Assembly: GCA_039566865.1 (NCBI GenBank)
Contig: CM076962.1
Coordinates: 9,542,743-9,606,742 of the forward strand
DNA length: 64,000 nt
Source: Aurelia coerulea
Taxonomy: Eukaryota > Cnidaria > Scyphozoa > Semaeostomeae > Ulmaridae
Direction of reading: 5' to 3'
The translations under genes were made by a program, and so were the position numbers. Shown piece after piece: positions 1 through 13,029 of this stretch (its first letter is position 1; each line of letters starts with the position of its first letter). The notes under the pieces are model-generated. The model was not told the DNA's origin and did no database searches. It saw nothing but the letters and a program-made list of their open reading frames with translations.

Positions 1-3000
1 TGGGGATTAACGTTTTTACTAGCTACAATTTATATTATAAAGAGTATTGCACTCATCGTTCTTTAAAACGTTAGTACTGCCAGTTACTTCATTATAGCAC
101 TATATTAGTGCTGCAGCAACAATTTTTGGAAACATTACTACAGACATTAGTTTTTTCTTTAGTCTTATTTTCGCTTAAATGCAAAAACAAACATCGATTA
201 ATTAAATGTTTATTTTCTTGATTAAAACCAAATATAAACATGAAAAGTGTGGATTAACGTACTTTACTAGATAAAATTTGTATTTTAAAAAGTAAAGCAT
301 TCATCGTTCTTTAAAACTTTAGTTAAGCCAGTAACTTCTATATAGCACTTTATTATTGCTGCAACAACCATTTTTGGAAACATTGCTTTAGTTATTAGTT
401 ATTTCTTTGGTTTTATTTTAGCTTTACTGAATAAACAAACATCGATTAATTAAATGTTTATTTTCTCAAAGAAAACAAAATATAAACGCAAAAAGCGTCG
501 ATTAACGTACTTTAGTAGCTTTAATTTATAAATTAAAGGGTATTGCACTCATCGTTCTTTAAAACTTTAGTTTAGCCAGTCACTTCATTTATTGCACTAT
601 ATTAGCGCTGCAAAAACCATTTTTGGAAACATTACTATCGACAGTAGTTTTTTCTTTAGTCTTATTTTAGCTTCAATGCATAAACAAACGTCAATTAAAT
701 AAATGTTTATTTTCTCAATTAAAACGAAATATAAATAAAAAGTGGGGATTAACGTACCTTACTAGCTACAATCTATATTATAAACAGTATTGCACTCATC
801 GTTCTTTAACGTTTAGTTCTGCCAGTTACTTCTTTTATAGAACTGTATTAGCGCTGCAACAACCATTTATGGAAACATTACTATCGACATTAGTTTTTTC
901 TTTAGACTTATTTTAGCTTTACTGAATAAACAATCATCCATTAATTAAATGTTTATTTTCTCAAAGAAAACAAACTACAAACACAAAAAGTGTCAATTAA
1001 CGTACTTTAGTAGCTTTAATTTATATTGTAAAGAGCATTGCACTCATCGTTCTTTAAAACTTTAGTTTTGCAAGTAACTTCTTTTATAAAACTATATTAG
1101 TGTTGCAACAACCATTTTTGGAATCATTACTATCGACATTAGTTTTTTCTTTGGTCTTATTTTAGCTTTACTGAATAAACAAACATCGGTTAAATAAATG
1201 TTTATTTTCTCAATTAAAACAAAATATAAACAAATAGTGGGGATTAACGTTTTTTACTAGCTACAATTTATATTATAAACAATATTGCACTCATCGTTCT
1301 TTAAACTTTAGTTCTGCCAGTTACTTCATTCATAGCACTTTATTAGTGCTGCAGCAACAATTCTTGGAAACATTACTACAGACATTAACTTTTTCTTTAG
1401 TCTTATCTTAGCTTAAATGCATAAACAAACCTCAATTAATTAAATGTTTAACTTCTCGATTAAAACCAAATATAAACATGAAAAGTGTGGATTAACGTAC
1501 TTTACTAGCTAAAATTTGTACTTTAAAAAGTAAAGCATTCATCGTTCTTTAAAACTTTAGTTTTGCCAGTAACTTCTATATAGCACTATATTAGCGCTGC
1601 AACAACCATTTTTGGAAACATTACTATAGACATTTGTTTTTTCTTTAGTCTTATTTTAGCTTTACTGCATAAACAAACATCAATTATTAAATGTTTATTT
1701 TCTCAAAGAAAACAAAATATAAACAAACAGTGAGGATTAACGTACCTTACTAGCTACAATTTATATTATAAACAGTATTGCACCCATCATTCTTTAACGT
1801 TTAGTTCTGCCACTTACTTCTTTTATAGCACTATATTAGCGCTGCAACAACCATTTTTGGAAACATTACTATAGAAATTAGTTTTTTCTTTAGTCTTATG
1901 TTAGCTTTAATACATAAACAAACATCGATTATTAAATGTTTATTTTCTCAAAGAAAACAAAATATAAACACAAAAAGTGTTGATTAACGTACTTTAGTAG
2001 CTTTTATTTATATTTTAAAGAGTATTGCACTCATCTTTCTTTAAAACTTTAGTTTCGCCAGTTACTTCATTTATAGCACACTATTAGTGCTGCCGCAACC
2101 ATTTTTGGAAACATTACTATCGACATTAGTTTTTTCTTTAGTCTTATTTTAACTTACTGCATAAAAAACATCGATTAATTAAATGTTTATTTTCTCAAAG
2201 AAAACAAAATATAAACACAAAAAGTGTCGATTAATGTACTTTAGTAGCTACAATTTATATTATAAAGAGTATTGCACTCATCGTTCTTTAAAACTTTAGT
2301 TTTGCCAGTTACTTCTTTATAGCACTATATTAGTGCTCCAACAACCATTTTTGGAAACATTACTATAGACATTAGTTTTTTCTTTAGTCGTATTTTAACT
2401 TTACTGCATAAAAAAACATCGATTAATTAAATGTTTATTTTCTTGATGAAAACAAAATATAAACACAAAAAAGTGTCGATTAACGTACTTTAGTAGCTTT
2501 GATTTATAAATTAAAGGGTATTGCACTCATCGTTCTTTAAAACTTTAGTTTAGCCAGTTACTTCAATTATACCACTATATTAGCGCTGCAACAACCATTT
2601 TGGAAACATTACTATAGACATTAGTTTTTTCTTTAGTCTTATTTTAGCTTTACTGCATGAAAAAACATCCATTAATTAAATGTTTATTTTCTTGATGAAA
2701 ACAAAATATAAACACAAAAAAGTGTCGATTAACGTACTTTAGTAGCTTTGATTTATATTTTAAAGAGTATTGCACTAATCGTTCTTTAAAACTTTAGTTT
2801 TGCAAGTAACTTCTTTTATAGCACTATATAGACAATAGTTTTTTCTTTAGTCTTATTTTAGCTTTACTGCATAAACAAACATCGATAAAATAAATGTTTA
2901 TTTTCTCAATTAAAACAAAATATAAACAAAAAGTGGGGATTAACGTACCTTACTAGGTACAATTTATATTATAAAGAATATTGCACTCATCGTTCTTTAA

Positions 3001-6000
3001 AACATTAGTTTAGCCAGTTACTTCATTTATAGCACTATATTAGTGCTGCCGCAACCATTTTTGGAAACATTACTATCGACATTAATTTTTTATTTGGTCT
3101 TATTTTAGCTGACAAACATCGATTAATTAAATGTTTATTTTCTCAAAGAAAACAAAATATAAACACAAAAAGTGTCGATTAACGTACTTTAGTAGCTACA
3201 ATTTATATTATAAAGAGTATAGCACTCATCGTTCTTTAAAACTCTAGTTTTGGCAGTAACTTCTATATAGCACTATATTAGTGCTGCAACAACCATTTTT
3301 GGAAACATTACTATAGACATTAGTTTTTTCTTTAGTCTTATTTTAACTTTACTGCATAAACAAACATCGATTAATTAAATGTTTATTTTCTTGAAGAAAA
3401 CAAAATATAAAACACAAAAAGTGTCGATTAACGTACTTTAGTAGCTACAATTTATATTATAAAGAGTATTGCACTCATCGTTCTTTAAAACTTTAGTTTA
3501 GCCAGTTACTTCATATATATTACTATATTAGCGCTGCAACAACCATTCCTGGAAACATTACTATCGACATTAGTTTTTTCTTTGGTCTTATTTTAGCTTC
3601 ACTGAATAAACAAAGATCGATTAATTAAATGTTTATTTTCTCAAAGAAAACAAAATATAAACACAAAAAGTGTCGATTAATGTACTTTAGTAGCTACAAT
3701 TTATATTATAAAGAGTATTGCACTCATCGTTCTTTAAAACTCTAGTTTTGCCAGTAACTTCTATATCGCACTATATTAGTGCTGCAACAACCATTTTTGG
3801 AAACACTACTATAGACATTAGTTTTTTCTTTGGTCTTATTTTAGCTTTACTGAATAAACAAAAATCGATTAATTAAATGTTTATTTTCTCAAAGAAAACA
3901 AAATAGAAAAACAAAAAGTGTCGATTAATGTACTTTAGTAGCTACAATTTATATTATAAAGAGTATTGCACTCATCGTTCTTTAAAACTTTACTTTAGCC
4001 AGTTACTTCATTTATAGCACTATATTAGCGCTGCAACAACCATTTTTGGAAACATTACTATCGACATTACTTTTTTCTTAAGTCTTATTTTAGCTTTAAT
4101 GCATAAACAAACGTCAATTAAATAAATGTTTATTTTCTCAAAGAAAACAAAATATGAACAAAAAATGGGGATTAACGTACCTTACTAGCTACAATCTATA
4201 TTATAAACAGTATTGCACTCATCGTTCTTTAAACTTTAGTTTAGCCAGTTACTTCATTTATATCACTATATTAGTGCTGCCGCAACCATTTTTGGAAACA
4301 TTATTATCGACATTAGTTTTTTATTAGGTCTTATTTTAGCTAACAAACATCGATTAGTTAAATGTTTATTTTCTCAAAGAAAACAAAACATAATCACAAA
4401 AAGTGTCGATTAACGTACTTTAGTAGCTACAATTTATATTATAAAGAGTATTGCACTCATCGTTCTTTTAAACTCTAGTTTTGGCAGTAACTTCTATATA
4501 GCACTATATTAGTGCTGCAACAACCATTTTTGGAAACACTACTATAGACATTAGTTTTTTTTTAGTCTTATTTTAACTTTACTGCATAAACAAACATCGA
4601 TTAATTAAATGTTTATTTTCTTGAAGAAAACAAAATATAAACACAAAAAGTGTCAATTAACGTACTTTGGTAGCTACAATTTATATTATAAAGAGTATTG
4701 CACTCATCGATCTTTAAAACTTTAGTTTAGCCAGTTACTTCATATATAGCACTATATTAGCGCTGCAACAACCATTCCTGGAAACATTACTATCGACATT
4801 AGTTTTTTCTTTGGTCTTATGTTAGCTTTACTACATAAACAAACATCGATTATTAAATGTTTATTATCTCAAAGAAAACAAAATATAAAAACAAAAAGTG
4901 TTGATTAACGTACTTTAGTAGCTTTTATTTATATTTTAAAGAGTATTGCACTCATCTTTCTTTAAAACTTTTTTTTTGCAAGTAACTTCTTTTATAGCAC
5001 TATATTAGTGTTGCAACAACCATTTTTGGAAACATGACTATAGACATTAGTTATCTCTTTAGTCTTATTTTAACTTTAATGCACAAACAAACGTCAATTA
5101 AATAAATGTTTATTTTCTCAAAGAAAACAAAATATAAACAAAAAATGGGGATTAACGTACCTTACTAGCTACAATTTATATTATAAAGAGTATTGCACTC
5201 ATCGTTCTTTAAAACATTAGCTTCGCCAGTTACTTCATTTATAGCACTATATTAGTGCTGCCGCAACCATTTTTGGAAACATTACTATCGACATTAGTTT
5301 TTTATTTGGTCTTATTTTAGCTAACAAACATCGATTAATTAAATGTTTTTTTTTTCAAAGAAAACAAAACATAAACACAAAAAGTGTCGATTAACGTACT
5401 TAAGTAGCTACAATTTATATTATAAAGAGTATTGCACTCATCGTTCTTTAAAACTCTAGTTTTGGCAGTAACTTCTATATAGCACTATATTAGTGCTCCA
5501 ACAACCATTTTTGGAAACATTACTATAGACATTAGTTTTTTCTTTAGTCTTATTTTAACTTTACTGCATAAACAAACATCGATTAATTAAATGTTTATTT
5601 TCTTGATGAAACAAAATATAAACACAAAAAGTGTCGATTAACGTACTTTAGTAGCTTTAATTTATAAATTAAAGGGTATTGCACTCATCGTTCTTTAAAA
5701 CTTTAGTTTAGCCAGTTACTTCATTTATACCACTATATTAGCGCTGCAACAACCATTTTGGAAACATTGCTATCGACATTAGTTTTTTCTTTAGTCTTAT
5801 TTTAGCTTTAATGCATAAACAAACGTCAATTAAATAAATGTTTATTTTCTCAATTAAAACAAAATATAAACAAAAAGTGGGGATTAACGTACCTTACTAG
5901 CTACAATCTATATTATAAACAGTATTGCACTCATCGTTCTTTAACGTTTAGTTCTGCCAGTTACTTCTTTTATAGCACTATATTAGCACTGCAACAACTA

Positions 6001-9000
6001 TTTTTGGAAACATTATTATCGACATTAGTTATTTCTTTGGTCTTATATTAGCTTTACTGCAGAAACAAACATCGATTAATTAAATGTTTATTTTTTCAAA
6101 GAAAACAAAATATAAACACAAAAAGTGTCGATTAACGTACTTTAGTAGCTTTAATTTATAAATTAAAGGGTATTGCACTCATCGTTCTTTAAAACTTTAG
6201 TTTGCCAGTTACTTCTTTTATAGCACTATATTAGCGCTGCAACAACCATTTTTGGAAACATTACTATCGACATTAGTTTTTTCTTTGGTCTTATTTTAGC
6301 TTTACTGGATAAACAAACATCGATTAAATAAATGTTTATTTTCTCAATTAAAACAAAATATAAACAAATAGTGGGGATTAACGTTTTTACTAGCTACAAT
6401 TTATATTATAAACAATATTGCACTCATCGTTCTTTAAACTTTAGTACTGCCAGTTACTTCTTTCATAGCACTATATTAGTGCTGCAGCAACAATTCTTGG
6501 AAACATTACTACAGACATTAACTTTTTCTTTAGTCTTATTTTAGCTTAAATGCATAAACAAACCTCAATTAATTAAATGTTTAATTTCTCGATTAAAACC
6601 AAATATAAACATGAAAAGTGTGGATTAACGTACTTTACTAGCTAAAATTTGTATTTTAAAAAGTAAAGCATTCATCGTTCTTTAAAACTTTAGTTTTGCC
6701 AGTAACTTCTATATAGCACTTTATTAGCGCTGCAACAACCATTTTTGGAAACATTACTATAGACATTAGTTTTTTCTTTAGTCTTATTTTAGCTTTACTG
6801 AATAAACAAACATCGATTAATTAAATGTTTATTTTCTCAAAGAAAACAAAATATAAACGCAAAAAGTGGGGATTAACGTACCTTACTAGCTACAATTTAT
6901 ATTATAAACAGTATTGCACTCATCGTTCTTTAAAACATTAGCTTCGCCAGTTACTTCATTTATAGCACACTATTAGTGCTGCCGCAACCATTTTTGGAAA
7001 CATTACTATCGACATTAGTTTTTTATTTGGTCTTATTTTAGCTAACAAACATCGATTAATTAAATGTTTTTTTCTCAAAGAAAACAAAATATAAACACAA
7101 AAAGTGTCGATTAACGTACTTTATTAGCTACAATTCATATTATAAAGAGTATTGCACTCATCGTTCTTTAAAACTCTAGTTTTGGCAGTAACTTCTATAT
7201 AGCACTATATTAGTGCTCCAACAACCATTTTTGGAAACATTACTATAGACATTAGTTTTTTCTTTAGTCTTATTTTAACTTTACTGCATAAACAAACATC
7301 GATTAATTAAATGTTTATTTTCTTGATGAAAACAAAATATAAACACAAAAAGTGTCGATTAACGTACTTTAGTAGCTTTAATTTATAAATTAAAGGGTAT
7401 TGCACTCATCGTTCTTTAAAACTTTAGTTTAGCCAGTTACTTCATTTATAGCACTATATTAGCGCTGCAACAACCATTTTTGGAAACATTACTATCGACA
7501 TTAGTTTTTTCTTTAGTCTTATTTTAGCTTTAATGCATAAACAAACGTCAATTAAATAAATGTTTATTTTCTCAATTAAAACAAAATATAAACAAAAAGT
7601 GGGGATTAACGTACCTTACTAGCTACAATCTATATTATAAACAGTATTGCACTCATCGTTCTTTAACGTTTAGTTCTGCCAGTTACTTATTTTATAGCAC
7701 TAAATTAGCGCTGCAACAACCATTTTTGGAAACATTGCTATCGACATTAGTTTTTTCTTTGGTCTTATTTTAGCTTTACGGAGTAAACAAACATCGATTA
7801 ATTAAATGTTTATTTTCTCAAAGAAAACAAAATATAAACGCAAAAAGCGTCGATTAACGTACTTTAGTAGCTTTAATTTATAAATTAAATGGTATTGCAC
7901 TCATCGTTCTTTAAAACTTTAGTTTAGCCAGTCACTTCATTTATAGCACTATATTAGCGCTGCAAAAACCATTTTTGGAAACATTACTATCGACATTAGT
8001 TTTTTCTTTAGTCTTATTTTAGCTTTAATGCATAAACAAACGTCAATTAAATAAATGTTTATTTTCTCAATTAAAACGAAATATAAATAAAAAGTGGGGA
8101 TTAACGTACCTTACTAGCTACAATCTATATTATAAACAGTATTGCACTCATCGTTCTTTAACGTTTAGTTCTGCCAGTTACTTCTTTTATAGCACTGTAT
8201 TAGCGCTGCAACAACCATTTTTGGAAACATTACTATCGACATTAGTTTTTTCTTTAGACTTATTTTAGCTTTACTGAATAAACAATCATCGATTAATTAA
8301 ATGTTTATTTTCTCAAAGAAAACAAACTACAAACACAAAAAGTGTCAATTAACGTACTTTAGTAGCTTTAATTTATATTGTAAAGAGCATTGCACTCATC
8401 GTTCTTTAAAACTTTAGTTTTGCAAGTAACTTCTTTTATAAAACTATATTAGTGTTGCAACAACCATTTTTGGAATCATTACTATCGACATTAGTTTTTT
8501 CTTTGGTCTTATTTTAGCTTTACTGAATAAACAAACATCAATTAAATAAATGTTTATTTTCTCAATTAAAACAAAATATAAACAAAAAGTGGGGATTAAC
8601 GTTTTTTACTAGCTACAATTTATATTATAAACAAGTATTGCACTCATCGTTCTTTAAAACTTTAGTTCTGCCAGTTACTTCATTCATAGCACTATATTAG
8701 TGCTGCAGCAACAATTCTTGGAAACATTACTACAGACATTAACTTTTTCTTTAGTCTTATTTTAGCTTAAATGCATAAACAAACCTCAATTAATTAAATA
8801 TTTAATTTCTCGATTAAAACCAAATATAAACACAAAAAAGATTAACGTACTTTACTAGCTAAAATTTGTACTTTAAAAAGTAAAGCATTCATCGTTCTTT
8901 AAAACTTTAGTTTTGCCAGTAACTTCTATATAGCACTATATTAGCGCTGCAACAACCATTTTTGGAAACATTACTATAGACATTAGTTTTTTCTTTAGTC

Positions 9001-12000
9001 TTATTTTAGCTTTACTGCATAAACAAACATCGATTATTAAATGTTTATTTTCACAAAGAAAACAAAATATAAACAAAAAGTGAGGATTAACGTACCTTAC
9101 TAGCTACAATTTATATTATAAACAGTATTGCACTCATCGTTCTTTAAAACGTTTAGTTTGCCAGTTACTTCTTTTATAGCACTATATTAGCGCTGCAACA
9201 ACCATTTTTGGAAACATTACTATCGACATTAGTTTTTTCTTTAGTCTTATGTTAGCTTTACTACATAAACAAACATCGATTAATTAAATGTTTATTTTCT
9301 CAAAGAAAACAAAATATAAACACAAAAAGTGTTGATTAACGTACTTTAGTAGCTTTTATTTATATTTTAAAGAGTATTGCACTCATCTTTCTTTAAAACT
9401 TTAGTTTCGCCAGTTACTTCATTTATAGCACACTATTAGTGCTGCCGCAACCATTTTTGGAAACATTACTATAGACATTAGTTTTTTATTTAGTCTTATT
9501 TTAGCTTTACTGCATAAACAAACATCGATTATTTAAATGTTTATTTTCTCAAAGAAAACAAAACATAAACACAAAAAGTGTCGATTAACGTACTTAAGTA
9601 GCTACAATTTATATTATAAAGAGTATTGCACTCATCGTTCTTTAAAACTCTAGTTTTGGCAGTAACTTCTATATAGCACTATATTAGTGCTCCAACAACC
9701 ATTTTTGGAAACATTACTATAGACATTAGTTTTTTCTTTAGTCTTATTTTAACTTTACTGCATAAACAAACATCGATTAATTAAATGTTTATTTTCTTGA
9801 TGAAACAAAATATAAACACAAAAAGTGTCGATTAACGTACTTTAGTAGCTTTAATTTATAAATTAAAGGGTATTGCACTCATCGTTCTTTAAAACTTTAG
9901 TTTAGCCAGTTACTTCATTTATACCACTATATTAGCGCTGCAACAACCATTTTGGAAACATTACTATCGACATTAGTTTTTTCTTTAGTCTTATTTTAGC
10001 TTTAATGCATAAACAAACGTCAATTAAATAAATGTTTATTTTCTCAATTAAAACAAAATATAAACAAAAAGTGGGGATTAACGTACCTTACTAGCTACAA
10101 TCTATATTATAAACAGTATTGCACTCATCGTTCTTTAACGTTTAGTTCTGCCAGTTACTTATTTTATAGCACTAAATTAGCGCTGCAACAACCATTTTTG
10201 GAAACATTACTTTAGACATTAGTTATTTCTTTAGTTTTATATTAGCTTTACTGAATAAACAAACATCGATTAATTAAATGTTTATTTTCTCAAAGAAAAC
10301 AAAATATAAACGCAAAAAGCGTCGATTAACGTACTTTAGTAGCTTTAATTTATAAATTAAATGGTATTGCACTCATCGTTCTTTAAAACTTTAGTTTAGC
10401 CAGTCACTTCATTTATAGCACTATATTAGCGCTGCAAAAACCATTTTTGGAAACATTACTATCGACATTAGTTTTTTCTTTAGTCTTATTTTAGCTTTAA
10501 TGCATAAACAAACGTCAATTAAATAAATGTTTATTTTCTCAATTAAAACGAAATATAAATAAAAAGTGGGGATTAACGTACCTTACTAGCTACAATCTAT
10601 ATTATAAACAGTATTGCACTCATCGTTCCTTAACGTTTAGTTCTGCCAGTTACTTCTTTTATAGCACTGTATTAGCGCTGCAACAACCATTTACGGGAAA
10701 CATTACTATCGACATTAGTTTTTTCTTTAGACTTATTTTAGTTTTACTGAATAAACAATCATCCATTAATTAAATGTTTATTTTCTCAATGAAAACAAAC
10801 TACAAACACAAAAAGTGTCAATTAACGTACTTTAGTAGCTTTAATTTATATTGTAAAGAGCATTGCACTCATCGTTCTTTAAAACTTTAGTTTTGCAAGT
10901 AACTTCTTTTATAAAACTATATTAGTGTTGCAACAACCATTTTTGGAATCATTACTATCGACATTAGTTTTTTCTTTGGTCTTATTTTAGCTTTACTGAA
11001 TAAACAAACATCGGTTAAATAAATGTTTATTTTCTCAATTAAAACAAAATATAAACAAATAGTGGGGATTAACGTTTTTTACTAGCTACAATTTATATTA
11101 TAAACAATATTGCACTCATCGTTCTTTAAACTTTAGTTCTGCCAGTTACTTCATTCATAGCACTTTATTAGTGCTGCAGCAACAATTCTTGGAAACATTA
11201 CTACAGACATTAACTTTTTCTTTAGTCTTATCTTAGCTTAAATGCATAAACAAACCTCAATTAATTAAATATTTAATTTCTCGATTAAAACCAAATATAA
11301 ACATGAAAAGTGTACTTTACTAGCTAAAATTTGTACTTTAAAAAGTAAAGCATTCATCGTTCTTTAAAACTTTAGTTTTGCCAGTAACTTCTATATAGCA
11401 CTATATTAGCGCTGCAACAACCATTTTTGGAATTATTACTATAGACATTAGTGTTTTCTTTAGTCTTATTTTAGCTTTACTGCATAAACAAACATCAATT
11501 ATTAAATGTTTATTTTCACAAAGAAAACAAAATATAAACAAAAAGTGAGGAATAACGTACCTTACTAGCTACAATTTATATTATAAACAGTATTGCACCC
11601 ATCGTTCTTTAACGTTTAGTTCTGCCACTTACTTCTTTTATAGCACTATATTAGCGCTGCAACAACCATTTTTGGAAACATTACTATAGAAATTAGTTTT
11701 TTCTTTAGTCTTATGTTAGCTTTAATACATAAACAAACATCGATTATTAAATGTTTATTTTCTCAAAGAAAACAAAATATAAACACAAAAAGTGTTGATT
11801 AACGTACTTTAGTAGCTTTTATTTATATTTTAAAGAGTATTGCACTCATCTTTCTTTAAAACTTTAGTTTCGCCAGTTACTTCATTTATAGCACACTATT
11901 AGTGCTGCCGCAACCATTTTTGGAAACATTACTATCGACATTAGTTTTTTATTTGGTCTTATTTTAGCTAACAAACATCGATTAATTAAATGTTTTTTTC

Positions 12001-12957
12001 TCAAAGAAAACAAAATAGAAAAACAAAAAGTGTCGATTAACGTAATTTATTAGCTACAATTCATATTATAAAGAGTATTGCACTCATCGTTCTTTAAAAC
12101 TCTAGTTTTGGCAGTAACTTCTATATAGCACTATATTAGTGCTCCAACAACCATTTTTGGAAACATTACTATAGACATTAGCTTTTTCTTTAGTCTTATT
12201 TTAACTCTACTGCATAAAAAAACATCCATTAATTAAATGTTTATTTTCTTGATGAAAACAAAATATAAGCACAAGAAAGTGTCGATTAACGTACTTTAGT
12301 AGCTTTAATTTATAAATTAAAGGGTATTGCACTCATCGTTCTTTAAAACTTTAGTTTAGCCAGTTACTTCAATTATACCACTATATTATCGCTGCAACAA
12401 CCATTTTGGAAACATTACTATAGACATTAGTTTTTTCTTTAGTCTTATTTTAACTCTACTGCATGAAAAAACATCCATTAATTAAATGTTTATTTTCTCG
12501 ATGAAAACAAAATATAAACACAAAAAAGTGTCGATTAACGTACTTTAGTAGCTTTGATTTATATTTTAAAGAGTATTGCACTAATCGTTCTTTAAAACTT
12601 TAGTTTTGCAAGTAACTTCTTTTATAGCACTATATAGACAATAGTTTTTTCTTTAGTCTTATTTTAGCTTTACTGCATAAACAAACATCGATAAAATAAA
12701 TGTTTATTTTCTCAATAAAAACAAAATATAAACAAAAAGTGGGGATTAACGTACCTGACTAGGTACAATTTATATTATAAAGAGTATTGCACTCATCGTT
12801 CTTTAAAACATTAGTTTTGCCAGTTACTTCATTTATAGCACTATATTAGTGCTGCCGCAACCATTTTTGGAAACATTACTATCGACATTAATTTTTTATT
12901 TGGTCTTATTTTAGCTAACAAACATCGACTAATTAAATATTTATTTTCTCAAAGAAA
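1..12957 (+). repeat. Satellite sub-region I: mosaic with multi-kb duplications
   Basis: Private variants show large duplicated blocks. The block starting near 440 with TCAATTAAATAAATG at 691 recurs at 8043 (offset 7352) and 10515 (offset 9824). A monomer with the ending CTAAAATTTGTACTTTAAAAAG at 1501 recurs at 11316 (offset 9815). A one-base-shortened TCTTGATGAAACAAAA at 5601 recurs at 9795 (offset 4194). These offsets equal about 30, 40 and 17 monomers. A GTGTGGATTAACG monomer class followed by TTTTAAAAAGTAAAGCATTC is frequent here and rare in the middle of the window. Nothing other than satellite is visible. Confidence 0.85.
5..251 (+). repeat. Representative satellite monomer 1 (247 bp)
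   Basis: Measured from the GATTAACG landmark at base 5 to the same landmark at 252. The following monomers, measured the same way, are 252-499 (248 bp), 500-746 (247 bp) and 747-994 (248 bp). This sets the base period. Inside the monomer lies the inverted repeat GCACTA-TAT-TAGTGC, and further on a weaker TTTTCT/AGAAAA inverted repeat that is present in many other monomers. Confidence 0.93.
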
Positions 12958-13029
12958 ACAAAACATAATCACAAAAAGTGTCGATTAACGTACTTTAGTA
13001 GCTACAATTTATATTATAAAGAGTATTGC

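Noticed and set aside
6332..6544. 70-codon plus-strand open frame
   Set aside because: It lies wholly within satellite monomers and is rich in Phe, Tyr and Leu from T-runs. It has no protein family signature.
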